Made by a program: the position numbers and the translations under genes
Notes under the pieces: model-generated
What the model was told of the DNA's origin: nothing
What the model saw: the letters and a program-made list of their open reading frames with translations, nothing else
Databases searched by the model: none
Assembly: GCA_019638495.1 (NCBI GenBank)
Contig: JAHBTQ010000002.1
Span: 744,001-808,000, forward strand
Length of the DNA stretch: 64,000 nt
Origin: Taibaiella sp.
GTDB taxonomy: Bacteria; Bacteroidota; Bacteroidia; Chitinophagales; Chitinophagaceae
Direction of reading: 5' to 3'
In this document: positions 44,457-53,101 of the stretch, piece by piece
Numbering within the stretch: position 1 is the stretch's first letter
Layout: the number at the start of each line of letters is the position of its first letter

Positions 44457-46448
44457 TTACTTACCTTCGGCGGTTTCAGCAGCAGGCATGTTTTTGCCAG
44501 TACTGAATAACAAGGGTACGTTACTACCAGACGGAGAAACCCGGACATAGCCAGACATTTCCTGATGTAAGGCACTACAAAAGTCGGTGCAATAGAATGG
44601 AGAAATACCCACTTTGTCAGGCACCCATTTCAATGTTTGGGTTTCACCTGGCATAATCAGTAGTTCGGCCGTGAGGGCACCCTTTATAGCAAAACCATGA
44701 GGTACATCCCAGTCTTGCTCTAGATTTGTGACGTGAAAATAGACCTCGTCGCCCATCCTTATTCCTTCGATATTATCTGGTGTAAGGTGTGATCTGATGG
44801 CTGTCATGTATACATGTACTATTTTCCCTTCACGCACAACCTTAGTTGTGCCCTCTCCATTTGATACGTATTGATTTGCGTTCTCTTCAAGCTTATAAAA
44901 TTTCACTGAGTTGCCTTTTATAACATCTGCGCTTACCGCCTGGGCGTAGTGCGGTTCTCCAATGGTTGGGAAATCGAGAATCAACTGCATTTTATCCCCG
45001 CTTATGTCATAGATCTGTGCACTTTGCGATAGTTCAGGCCCGGTTGGCAGGAACCTGTCTTTTGTGATTTTATTATATGCGATCAGGTATTTGCCATTGG
45101 GTTTCCTGGAGTCACCACCCGGCACACAAATATGTCCGACCGAATAAAATGTTGGCGCTCTGTCGACAACTTTCAAATCCTTGATATTCCACTTTACCAC
45201 CTCGCTTGAAACAAACATGGATGTATACGCATTTCCTCTTCCATCAAATTCGGTATGCAAAGGGCCAAGACCAGGCTTTTTCACTTCGCCATATAGTACA
45301 GCATCATATTTAAGCACCGGTATGCCGCCAAATTCGCCTTCATATGCTTTGTCGGCAATAGCCTTCTGCAACTTATCGAAACTAAAAACAGGTATTAACG
45401 CAGCGAGTTTTCCGCTTCCCACTATGTATTCACCGGTTGGATCAACATCACATCCGTGAGGAGATTTTGGACATGGAAAGAAGTAGCAAATGTCTTTCAG
45501 GTCAGCCACATCCAGTACGGTAACTTCTGTTCTTATTTCGGAGGTAGCTGTGTGCGATTTCTCATCATAGTAGTTATGGGCGTACTTTACCGCCTGTTTT
45601 CTACCCTTGCCAGCCTTGACATACTCTTCTGCTTTCTTCCAATTTACAGCCATTATAAAGTCTTTATCCTTCTGCGAGGCGTTAACTTCAAGCAATGTAT
45701 TAGCCTGTTCTGTATTATAGCAACTGAAGAAGAACCAGCCATGGGATTTCCCCTTGCCGGCATGAGAAAGGTCGAAATTTACAGCAGGGCACAAAAGCTG
45801 AAAAGCAATTTCCATTTTGCCATCTTCTTTGCCAACACTTATGAAGCTTATATGTGCTTTGAAATTCTGCTTATAAGTATTTATTGGAACATCTCCATCT
45901 TTGTTGTCAGGGGGGACGCTGAAACGTGTGCCTGCAACCACGTATTCAGTATTTTCTGTAATGAAAGGCGAACTATGGTTGCCACCGCTATTTGGCAATT
46001 CAATTATCTCGGCAGTCCTGAAAGTTTTCAAATCAACCCTTCCTACTCTTGGAGTATTGTTCGCATTTACAAACACCCACCGTCCATCAATTTCACCATT
46101 GGTCTGCGACATCTCTACGTGGTGCAAATCATCCCATGGCACGCTACCATGCGAAGTTGAAAGCATCGGCTTGGTTTCTTCGCTATAGCCATACCCCTTT
46201 TCCGGATCAACAGAAAAAACTGGAATTACCCGCAATAACCTTCCGCTTGGCAAGCCGTATACACTTAGCTGTCCGCTAAATCCGCCTGAGACAAAATTGT
46301 AGAATCCATCGTACTTACCGGGTGCAACATATGACTTGGACGCTGCATCACCAGTTACGGCATTTCCTGCGTTTTTAGGTTTGCAGGCATTTATTCCCAC
46401 TATCAGCCCTGTGGCTGTTATGACGGAGAGGTATTTGAGGTAATTCAT
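44457..46448 (-). CDS. nosZ: Nitrous oxide reductase NosZ, clade II, lipoprotein signal type
   Basis: 663 residues. An N-terminal hydrophobic segment ends in lipobox-like INAC (residues 20-23): a Sec/lipoprotein export signal rather than a Tat signal, as is typical of clade II (atypical) NosZ. The seven-bladed beta-propeller carries CuZ-type histidines (DDLHHVEMS and others). The C-terminal cupredoxin CuA motif C-x3-C-x3-H-x2-M is complete (Cys620, Cys624, His628, Met631; FYCTDFCSALHQEM). It reduces N2O to N2 in the periplasm. A cytochrome c gene precedes it by about 40 bp. Confidence 0.96.
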   Translation of the reverse strand: MNYLKYLSVITATGLIVGINACKPKNAGNAVTGDAASKSYVAPGKYDGFYNFVSGGFSGQLSVYGLPSGRLLRVIPVFSVDPEKGYGYSEETKPMLSTSHGSVPWDDLHHVEMSQTNGEIDGRWVFVNANNTPRVGRVDLKTFRTAEIIELPNSGGNHSSPFITENTEYVVAGTRFSVPPDNKDGDVPINTYKQNFKAHISFISVGKEDGKMEIAFQLLCPAVNFDLSHAGKGKSHGWFFFSCYNTEQANTLLEVNASQKDKDFIMAVNWKKAEEYVKAGKGRKQAVKYAHNYYDEKSHTATSEIRTEVTVLDVADLKDICYFFPCPKSPHGCDVDPTGEYIVGSGKLAALIPVFSFDKLQKAIADKAYEGEFGGIPVLKYDAVLYGEVKKPGLGPLHTEFDGRGNAYTSMFVSSEVVKWNIKDLKVVDRAPTFYSVGHICVPGGDSRKPNGKYLIAYNKITKDRFLPTGPELSQSAQIYDISGDKMQLILDFPTIGEPHYAQAVSADVIKGNSVKFYKLEENANQYVSNGEGTTKVVREGKIVHVYMTAIRSHLTPDNIEGIRMGDEVYFHVTNLEQDWDVPHGFAIKGALTAELLIMPGETQTLKWVPDKVGISPFYCTDFCSALHQEMSGYVRVSPSGSNVPLLFSTGKNMPAAETAEGK

Positions 46449-46490
46449 AAAAACAGTATTTTTTGTTATTTAATTGTTTGCGACTATTCG

Positions 46491-46979
46491 CTAATTGACA
46501 CCGTCGTTCTTGCGCATAAACTCATAGACTGCGCGGGCTTCATCATCGCTGATATTTTGATTGGGCATTCTCACCAAACAAATTTCCAATTGTGCCTGTG
46601 CTTGGGGGTCTTTGTCTAGCATAACATCGGGGTTAGTTGCAAAATTCATTATCCACTCTGCGGTGTGCCGCTTAGTTACATCCTTCCACCCAGGGCCTAC
46701 GAGTTTTTCATCAGTAAGTTTATGGCAACTAGTACATTTTACCTCATATACTTTGTTTCCGTTTGTCGCCATAGCTTCATCTAGTTTTGGACTAATGTCC
46801 ACATTCGAGAATTTCCCTTCACCCCGCTCAGGGTCATATGAGGGATTCGCATTGGCGGCGGCCTGTGCCTCCGGAGATCCGCCTTCCATTACGTATGGGT
46901 TTTTTTCTTCGTCTGAACTATTTCCGCCACATGCAGCCAATATGCTGCAGATAACAGCCAAATACATTAGTTTTTTCAT
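46491..46979 (-). CDS. Cytochrome c lipoprotein preceding nosZ
   Basis: 162 residues. The lipobox LAAC at about residue 15-18 is followed by a linker and a single class I cytochrome c domain with CTSCH, the distal VRMPNQNISDDEARAVYEFM (axial Met in RMPNQ). It probably delivers electrons to NosZ. It begins the nosZ transcription unit, 42 bp upstream of nosZ. An FNR-like site lies 68 bp before its start codon. Confidence 0.9.
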   Translation of the reverse strand: MKKLMYLAVICSILAACGGNSSDEEKNPYVMEGGSPEAQAAANANPSYDPERGEGKFSNVDISPKLDEAMATNGNKVYEVKCTSCHKLTDEKLVGPGWKDVTKRHTAEWIMNFATNPDVMLDKDPQAQAQLEICLVRMPNQNISDDEARAVYEFMRKNDGVN

Positions 46980-47010
46980 GTCTGTAATTTGTTTGATTGA
47001 AATAATACCA

Positions 47011-47018
47011 CAAGATTA
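47011..47018 (-). promoter_or_regulatory. -7-like element of the cytochrome c-nosZ unit
   Basis: On the minus strand TAATCTTG, one mismatch from TAnnTTTG. Its centre is 33 bp from the FNR-like site. Confidence 0.4.
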
Positions 47019-47040
47019 GCACAGTATTCAGCCATAGTTT

Positions 47041-47054
47041 ATGCGTTCAATCAT
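47041..47054. promoter_or_regulatory. Degenerate FNR-like site upstream of cytochrome c-nosZ
   Basis: On the minus strand ATGAT-TGAA-CGCAT: one arm perfect, the other 3/5, embedded in TTATG...CATAA. Centre 68 bp from the start codon. Confidence 0.45.
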
Positions 47055-47166
47055 AAACTAAAATTTTCGGCTGGTTTTTTCTCCTTCCCAATCAGCAAAA
47101 AAAGGTATTGAAAGCCCTACTGGCAAAGAGTTTGGGCAAAAAATATCAGCAGTAAAAAAAATAAAC

Positions 47167-47180
47167 ATGATTTAAATCAT
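47167..47180. promoter_or_regulatory. FNR-like site upstream of the Crp/Fnr gene
   Basis: Perfect palindrome ATGATTTAAATCAT (extended to CATGATTTAAATCATG), centre 76 bp before the ATG at 47,249. TATACTTTG follows at 47,206-47,214. Confidence 0.65.
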
Positions 47181-47248
47181 GATTATAAATGTGCGCCGTC
47201 ATAGCTATACTTTGTTCATGTAATAATTTTACACAATAATATATCTGT

Positions 47249-47884
47249 ATGATGATAGACATTGATTTGTTACTGACATTAGGTGCTACTTATAAAAAGG
47301 TTAGTCAGGGTGAGATAATATTTATGGAGGGTAGCAGGTGCAATTTCTATCATCAATTGGTATGTGGAAAAATAAGATGGAACAACATAAATGATGAGGG
47401 AAAGGAGTACCTCCAATCAATGGTGGAGCCCGGAGAAAGTTTTGGTGAGTTGCCCTTATTTGATGAAGGGCCATATGTAGCCTCTGCTACTGCTGAGGAA
47501 GATTCCGTCATTATCAAACTGCACATATCTACCTTCCACCAGTTGCTTGCAGAGTATCCGGAAATACTGATGTCTTTTTCAAAACTACTTGCTCAGCGCC
47601 TTAAGTTTAAGTTCTTTATGCTCAAGGATCTTCTTTGCAAAGAACCCGAGGAACGTATTTCCTCACTGCTCACCTACTTGCGGCAGACAAAGCATAACAT
47701 TTGCGCTGAATGCGGCAAGGTAAAGCTAACTCGTCAGCAGATAGCTAATATGACGTGCCTTCGCGTAGAGACGGTAATCAGGGCGATGAGAAACATGAAC
47801 GACCGGGGCGATATATCCATCCGTAAGGGAAAGGTTTATTGTGGGAATATGACTCCAGTCATATCTGATCGTTGCTCGAATTAG
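47249..47884 (+). CDS. Crp/Fnr-family transcription regulator of the denitrification region
   Basis: 211 residues. An N-terminal cyclic-nucleotide-binding-like beta-roll (PGESFGELPLFDEGPYVASATA) precedes a dimerisation helix and a winged HTH (LTRQQIANMTCLRVETVIRAM). The recognition helix keeps the Glu and Arg (VETVIR) that in FNR contact TGA half-sites, which fits the ATGAY-N4-RTCAT boxes nearby. Cysteines are numerous (RCNFY, LVCGK, LLCKE, ICAECGK, MTC, KVYCG), including CAEC at the hinge to the HTH, so direct redox or NO sensing is possible. Downstream genes follow within 30-60 bp. Confidence 0.88.
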   Translation: MMIDIDLLLTLGATYKKVSQGEIIFMEGSRCNFYHQLVCGKIRWNNINDEGKEYLQSMVEPGESFGELPLFDEGPYVASATAEEDSVIIKLHISTFHQLLAEYPEILMSFSKLLAQRLKFKFFMLKDLLCKEPEERISSLLTYLRQTKHNICAECGKVKLTRQQIANMTCLRVETVIRAMRNMNDRGDISIRKGKVYCGNMTPVISDRCSN

Positions 47885-47913
47885 TTGCTTTGTGGCAAAT
47901 TACGAGATAAGGG

Positions 47914-49149
47914 ATGAATTTAAAGAAATGGGTGCTGCTGGCCTTCGTAAACCTGTTGATCGTATCTGTACTGGGGGTTATTCTCAGGTACAAGATTGCT
48001 TTTTCACTGGCATTTATCGACCAGAAGAAATTATTACATGGTCATTCTCATTTTGCGTTTAGCGGTTGGGTGTCCTTGGCATTAATGGCATTCATTGTTT
48101 CCCGCCTTTCAGCATACACGGGTCAAAACCTTGTCAAAAGATACAACCGGATACTAGTTGCTAATTTGATTTGCGCCTATGGCATGCTGGTCAGCTTCCC
48201 GATTCAGGGATACGGGTTGTTTTCTATCCTGTTTTCTACCACCTCACTATTTGTATCTTACTGGTTTGCTATACAAGTATGGAGAGATATAAATAACATT
48301 TTACAGAAAAGTATAGCTCTGTTATGGTTCAAAGCGGCGACGCTTTTTAATGCGCTGGCTTCTATTGGTGCATTTGCGCTTGCATTTATGATGGCAACCA
48401 AAACCGTGCACCAGACCTGGTATCTGGGATCGGTGTATTTTTTCCTTCATTTCCAGTATAATGGTTGGTTTTCATTTACGATATTGGGCCTATTGTTTGA
48501 AAAACTACAGGATACAGAAACGCCTGTGCACCAACTAAAAAAGATATTCTGGTTGTTTGCCTTGTCATGCGGGCCAGCCTTTTTCCTGTCTGCACTTTGG
48601 CTGCCAATTCCTTCGGTTGTGTATTTTCTGGTGGTATTAGCTGCGGTAGCGCAGGTTGCCGCGTGGATATGGACTATTAAAGTTCTGTACGCAAAAAGAA
48701 TAGCTATGCAACGGCAAATTCCTAAACTTGCTCTGCTGACACTGAAATTATCGCTGTTTGCAATGACCATAAAACTATTCCTTCAACTAGGGTCTACAAT
48801 ACCATCTCTCAGCGACTTGGCGTTTGGGTTCAGGCCTATCGTTATCGGGTATCTTCATTTGGTGCTGCTTGGGTTTACCAGCTTATTTATCCTAGGGTAT
48901 GCTATGTATTCGGGCATTGTGCCATCGGGAAACAAGAGCAAAATAGGTATCATTGTATTCATTTCGGGCATTTTCCTCAATGAGATTGCGCTTATGGTGC
49001 AGGGCGTAGCTGCCATGAGCTATACTGTGGTACCGTATATTAATGAAGCACTATTGGTAGCGGCCGTTGTTTTATTTGCTGGTTTATTGGTGCTCAATAT
49101 ATCTTTTCGAAAGAATCTTATGAATACAGATTCCATGACTTTACAATAG
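47914..49149 (+). CDS. Histidine-containing multi-TM protein of unknown function
   Basis: 411 residues with about ten to twelve transmembrane helices. Helices carry LLHGHSHFAFSGW (about residues 41-53), YFFLHFQYNGWFSF (about 177-190) and IGYLHLVLLGF (about 306-316). These resemble histidine-bearing helices of haem-copper oxidase and NO reductase subunits I, but no full subunit-I signature is present. It starts 29 bp after the Crp/Fnr gene and precedes the NorC-like gene, so it is probably in the same operon and may bind haem. It is not NnrS by its motifs. Confidence 0.65.
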   Translation: MNLKKWVLLAFVNLLIVSVLGVILRYKIAFSLAFIDQKKLLHGHSHFAFSGWVSLALMAFIVSRLSAYTGQNLVKRYNRILVANLICAYGMLVSFPIQGYGLFSILFSTTSLFVSYWFAIQVWRDINNILQKSIALLWFKAATLFNALASIGAFALAFMMATKTVHQTWYLGSVYFFLHFQYNGWFSFTILGLLFEKLQDTETPVHQLKKIFWLFALSCGPAFFLSALWLPIPSVVYFLVVLAAVAQVAAWIWTIKVLYAKRIAMQRQIPKLALLTLKLSLFAMTIKLFLQLGSTIPSLSDLAFGFRPIVIGYLHLVLLGFTSLFILGYAMYSGIVPSGNKSKIGIIVFISGIFLNEIALMVQGVAAMSYTVVPYINEALLVAAVVLFAGLLVLNISFRKNLMNTDSMTLQ

Positions 49150-49211
49150 CATTAATAAACCTGGCATTGATTATTAGCCACATTATTACAGTATCTAAAT
49201 AATGAAAGAAA

Positions 49212-49562
49212 TTGAAAAAGGTCGCAACAATATCTATACTGCTTGTGCTGTATGCAGCGTATAGTAGCTGGATCTACACATCTGGCACCGCTATTGCCGC
49301 AACGATGACTACCGAAGCCATGCGGGGCAAACAATTATGGCAGCGACTCAATTGCCAGACTTGCCACCAGTTGTATGGTTTGGGTGGCTATATGGGGCCC
49401 GACCTCACAACAGTAATTACAGATAAAGGCAGGGGTGCCGCTTATGCCAGGGGAATGATGCTAAGTGGCGGAAGACAAATGCCCAATTATCATCTTTCTG
49501 TCCAGGATGCAGACATGTTGCTTGCCTACCTGTCTTATGTCAACGGCACTCAATCACGATAA
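49212..49562 (+). CDS. norC: NorC-like membrane-anchored cytochrome c
   Basis: 116 residues. An N-terminal anchor helix (about 5-20) is followed by a short cytochrome c domain: LWQRLNCQTCHQLYGLGGYMGPDLTTV (CxxCH and the GGYxGPD loop typical of NorC) and the axial Met in GRQMPNY. It ends 10 bp before the NorB-like gene, so the pair probably forms a NorCB-type complex. Confidence 0.88.
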   Translation: MKKVATISILLVLYAAYSSWIYTSGTAIAATMTTEAMRGKQLWQRLNCQTCHQLYGLGGYMGPDLTTVITDKGRGAAYARGMMLSGGRQMPNYHLSVQDADMLLAYLSYVNGTQSR

Positions 49563-49572
49563 TCCTAATACC

Positions 49573-50889
49573 ATGAAACAAAAAGCGATTGCAAACAGGT
49601 TTATTGTGCTTGGTTTTGCCTGTCTTCTATTGAGTATCTCCTTTGGCCTTATCGCCAGCTTTAAATATTTAATACCGAATTTCCCCGACGACATCCTTTC
49701 TTTTCAACATACCCGCCCGTTACATGTATTTCTGGCTGTAAGCTGGATTTTTGCTGCTGTTACAGGAATAATATACAGGTACATACCAGATATATCTGGC
49801 AGGCCTCTTTATTCTGTGCCACTGGCAAAAACTCATTTCTCACTTCAGCTTGCAACCATCGTTATCGCTGTTTCCGGATTTTTTACGGGACATTTCTCTG
49901 GCCGGGAATATCTCGAATTTCCGCCGTGGATAACCGTAATAATAATATTGTATTGGATAATGTTCGTCACGAATTTTGTATTGACTGTAAAACCGGTGCT
50001 TAAAACAGCACCAGTATACGTGTGGATGTGGTGTACCGGGCTTTTATTTTTCCTCATCACTATTGTTGAGGCGAACCTATGGCTACTGCCTCACTTCAAT
50101 AATAATATTGTGCGCGACATTACCGTGCAGTGGAAAGCAAACGGCAGCATGGTAGGCGCATGGAATATGTTGATCTACGGTTCTACCATGTTTGCTATGC
50201 AGCAAATAACAGGAGATAGCAAAATGGGATACAACAAGATTTCGTTTGCGTTCTACTTTCTGGGGCTTACCAATCTCATGTTCAATTGGGGGCACCATAC
50301 TTACGTGGTACCGGCCCACCCGGCGGTAAAACAGGTTGCATATATTATTAGCATGACGGAATTGGCTTTCCTGGCCAATATCATGCTGAATTGGCGAGCC
50401 AACTTTAGCAAAAAACCAATTGAAGCGTACCGTCTATCCTTTCTTTTTTTCAGGGCAGCAGACATTTGGGTACTACTGAACCTGATACTGGCAATAGCCA
50501 TTTCAATTCCCTATATCAATCAATATACGCACGGCACGCAGATTACCGTGGCGCATGCCATGGGGGCCACAATTGGCATCAATAGCCTGTTACTTATGGG
50601 GTCGGTAACATTCCTTTTCGAAAAGCAAATGAAAAGCAAATGGAACAAAACTATATTGCGTGGGCTGAGGGCTATTCATGTCTCTTTGTTGTTTTTCTGG
50701 ATTTCCTTGATAGGTGCAGGCGTTATGCGCGCAGTTGCCCTTTACCAACACTACTATTTTGCACAGGTTTCCAAACGGATGCTTCCCTTTTTACAGCTAT
50801 TTTCGATGTCCGGTATCTTTCTGGCAATAGGTATTGGTGTGGTTTCCTACATGTTCATAAAGGTCATTTCTTCACATATATCTATATAG
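49573..50889 (+). CDS. NorB-like haem-copper oxidase subunit I with altered metal ligands
   Basis: The start at 49573 (MKQKAIANRFIVLGF) follows norC by 10 bp; the frame to 49465 overlaps norC and is not family-like. About 438 residues, roughly 12 helices. Alignment by eye with cNorB keeps His51 (low-spin haem ligand, RPLHVFL), the His241-His242 pair (NWGHHTY) and His328 (TVAHAMG, haem b3 ligand) with the preceding YTHGTQ. Two positions differ: the helix-VI FeB ligand His is Asn190 or the next Gly (QWKANGSMVGAW), and the second low-spin haem ligand (HGH in cNorB) is Met330 (HAM). NO reduction is therefore uncertain; it could be a diverged NOR or a related electron-transfer subunit. Confidence 0.8.
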   Translation: MKQKAIANRFIVLGFACLLLSISFGLIASFKYLIPNFPDDILSFQHTRPLHVFLAVSWIFAAVTGIIYRYIPDISGRPLYSVPLAKTHFSLQLATIVIAVSGFFTGHFSGREYLEFPPWITVIIILYWIMFVTNFVLTVKPVLKTAPVYVWMWCTGLLFFLITIVEANLWLLPHFNNNIVRDITVQWKANGSMVGAWNMLIYGSTMFAMQQITGDSKMGYNKISFAFYFLGLTNLMFNWGHHTYVVPAHPAVKQVAYIISMTELAFLANIMLNWRANFSKKPIEAYRLSFLFFRAADIWVLLNLILAIAISIPYINQYTHGTQITVAHAMGATIGINSLLLMGSVTFLFEKQMKSKWNKTILRGLRAIHVSLLFFWISLIGAGVMRAVALYQHYYFAQVSKRMLPFLQLFSMSGIFLAIGIGVVSYMFIKVISSHISI

Positions 50890-51203
50890 CTGCCGGGCGA
50901 AATATTAGCTACCATTGGGTAGAAGGCGTATGTATGACCATCATTTAATTCGGCCCGTTGCTTTCTCACAATAAATTACGCACCTGCACTCGTCTTTTTC
51001 AAAAAGCATACAAACAGCTGGAAGATGGTGTCCAGGAACAATAAATGCAGATGGTACATATTTTGCAAACCTCCTACCCACTTGCATGACTATGTTTGGT
51101 TGCGCAAGCAAGCGAAAAGTACCTGACAGATGCCCTGTCCTAGCAGTTGTCCTATCCGGAATTTGACTATAAATATAATTTCGAAAACTTACAGGCAGAG
51201 CAT
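50890..51203. other. Intergenic region before the orphan operon
   Basis: About 310 bp without a recognised gene, RNA or repeat. The regulatory part begins with the FNR-like site that follows. Confidence 0.4.
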
Positions 51204-51217
51204 ATGACTAAGGTCAT
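51204..51217. promoter_or_regulatory. FNR-like site upstream of the three-gene operon
   Basis: ATGAC-TAAG-GTCAT, both arms perfect. A GACCTTTG -7-like element follows 33 bp later (51,240-51,247). The centre is 82 bp before the ATG at 51,293. This geometry supports 51,293 rather than 51,233 as the start. Confidence 0.6.
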
Positions 51218-51292
51218 AAGTTATCACAAGGGATGCTACGACCTTTGAATTCTTATACAACAGGCACAAATGCCAATATAAGAATCAACAAA

Positions 51293-53098
51293 ATGCATAC
51301 ATTTCATATCCCGGTTCTAGGCTTAAGTTATTCAGTGGATACGCCATTAAAAGTAGCTAGATATGGCATCTCTTCTGTTGTGTCAATCATCGAAGATGAA
51401 TTGGTAGAGAAAATGAGGGCGCACCATTGCCTAAAAAGCGGCGAACCTTATACGGCAATTACAACAAACATAGATGACTACAGGGCGAAACGCATTACGG
51501 CCTACCTGAATCTTCTCAATAAATTGGTGAAGCTTCAGCACCTCTCCGTGAAGAAAATGCCATTTGATGAGGGTAGTGACATAGTAAGGTATTTTGAAAT
51601 GCTCTCCGATTCCGACGCTGCTAAGAAGTTATTTAATGAAATGACGCGATTGCCGGAAGGAGCGCAAAAGGTACTGCTACAGCAGCGGTTGCGTGAGCAA
51701 ATTGAGGCTGGAGCAATTGACGTAAATATTATGGCAAAAGTGGACAATCTGAATCATCAGAAGGATGGTACACCACTGCCTGTAGAATACTCGGATGCGC
51801 TCTCTGCGTTGCGGGGTTTCGCTAACAGCGACCTTCAATCATCGGTGGTTCTTTCCGCTGGTTACAATCCAAGACTATACAGCTACCTCGAAAACTTTAG
51901 TGACTTTTTTCCCGGAGAAGACAATCTACTCAGAAAAAGAATTATCCTGAAGGTAAGTGATTATCGATCAGCATTGATACAAGGGAAAATACTAGCGAAG
52001 AAGGGTGTTTGGGTTTCCGAGTTCAGGATAGAATCGGGTCTGAACTGCGGCGGGCATGCCTTCGCCACAGATGGCTTCCTGCTCGGACCTATCTTAGAAG
52101 AGTTCCGGCAAAAAAGGACAGAGCTTGCTGCAGAGTTACTGGAACTTTGTAATAAGGCCAATGAAACAAAAGGCAACAATAGATTTAGCACACCGCCTTC
52201 GATGAGGATTACCGTACAAGGTGGTATTGGCACAGCAAATGAAGATGCATTTCTCAGGGAATATTACCAGCTTGATGGAACAGGATGGGGGAGCCCTTTT
52301 CTATTGGTGCCCGAAGCCACAAATGTGGATTACGGCACACTGGATCAACTTGCAACCGCTGCAAAAAGCGACTATTACTTAAGCTATGCGTCGCCGCTCG
52401 GAATACCGTTTCATAATTTTAGAAAAAGCACATCAGAACAACAGCGGATTGAACGAGTAAGAAAGGGACGACCCGGTAGCCCATGCTACAAGAAATTTCT
52501 TTCGTCAAATACTGAATTTACCACCACGCCTATTTGTACGGCTTCACGGCAATACCAGGATCTTAAAATCAAACAACTGAAAGAAAGAGCCCTTCCCGCT
52601 GACGAGTATAAGGCCGAACTGGACAGAGTCACAGAGAAAGACTGCCTTTGTGAAGGTCTGTCTTCGTCTGCATTGCTTAAGGACGGCATACACACTTCCC
52701 ACAATCTCAAAGCTGTAACCATATGTCCGGGTCCAAATCTGGCATTCTTTTCAGGTACATTTACCCTGTCTGATATGATAAGTCATATTTATGGCAGGAA
52801 GAACATACTCAATCCATTACCTCGCCCGAATATGTTCATTAACGAATTGAACCTTTATGTCGACTACCTCAAAAATGAGATTGATAAATGCGCACACATA
52901 CTGAACCAGAAACAGGAGAAATTTCTCAATTCATTTCGTGCCAATCTGCTCAATGGAATAAATTATTACAAAACATTGGCACCCGATCTGAAAAAGGAAA
53001 CAGCAGAATACATAGATAGAATGATGTGTCAGTTATGCGATTATCAAAACCAGCTGAACACTTTGTCGATAACTGCCGAAGTGCCGGTACAACAATAG
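51293..53098 (+). CDS. Uncharacterised roughly 600-residue protein, possible flavin/TIM-barrel enzyme with Cys clusters
   Basis: The start at 51293 (MHTFHIPVLGLSYSVDTPLKVARYG) is preferred over 51233, which would lie at the inferred transcription start. 601 residues. IPVLGLSYSVDTPLKVARYGISS at the N-terminus and VQGGIGTANEDAFL in the middle recall the phosphate-binding loops of nitronate-monooxygenase/2-nitropropane-dioxygenase-like FMN barrels. Cysteines lie in GLNCGGH, GSPCYKK, TPICTAS, KDCLCEG and TICPGPN and could bind a metal or Fe-S centre. I recognise the family as recurrent in Bacteroidota but without a known function. It starts a three-gene operon with PRODH and a PLP decarboxylase. 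Confidence 0.65.
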   Translation: MHTFHIPVLGLSYSVDTPLKVARYGISSVVSIIEDELVEKMRAHHCLKSGEPYTAITTNIDDYRAKRITAYLNLLNKLVKLQHLSVKKMPFDEGSDIVRYFEMLSDSDAAKKLFNEMTRLPEGAQKVLLQQRLREQIEAGAIDVNIMAKVDNLNHQKDGTPLPVEYSDALSALRGFANSDLQSSVVLSAGYNPRLYSYLENFSDFFPGEDNLLRKRIILKVSDYRSALIQGKILAKKGVWVSEFRIESGLNCGGHAFATDGFLLGPILEEFRQKRTELAAELLELCNKANETKGNNRFSTPPSMRITVQGGIGTANEDAFLREYYQLDGTGWGSPFLLVPEATNVDYGTLDQLATAAKSDYYLSYASPLGIPFHNFRKSTSEQQRIERVRKGRPGSPCYKKFLSSNTEFTTTPICTASRQYQDLKIKQLKERALPADEYKAELDRVTEKDCLCEGLSSSALLKDGIHTSHNLKAVTICPGPNLAFFSGTFTLSDMISHIYGRKNILNPLPRPNMFINELNLYVDYLKNEIDKCAHILNQKQEKFLNSFRANLLNGINYYKTLAPDLKKETAEYIDRMMCQLCDYQNQLNTLSITAEVPVQQ

Positions 53099-53101
53099 AC
53101 G

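Noticed and set aside
45456-46160. 234-codon plus-strand frame in nosZ
   Set aside because: Antisense shadow of nosZ with no recognisable domain.
47914-49149. NnrS assignment for the multi-TM histidine protein
   Set aside because: The WHAHEMLFG-type opening and late GHTGR motif of NnrS are absent.
51233-51293. Upstream ATG at 51,233 as start of the 600-residue protein
   Set aside because: It would precede the transcription start inferred from the FNR-like site and -7 element; the family-like sequence begins at 51,293.
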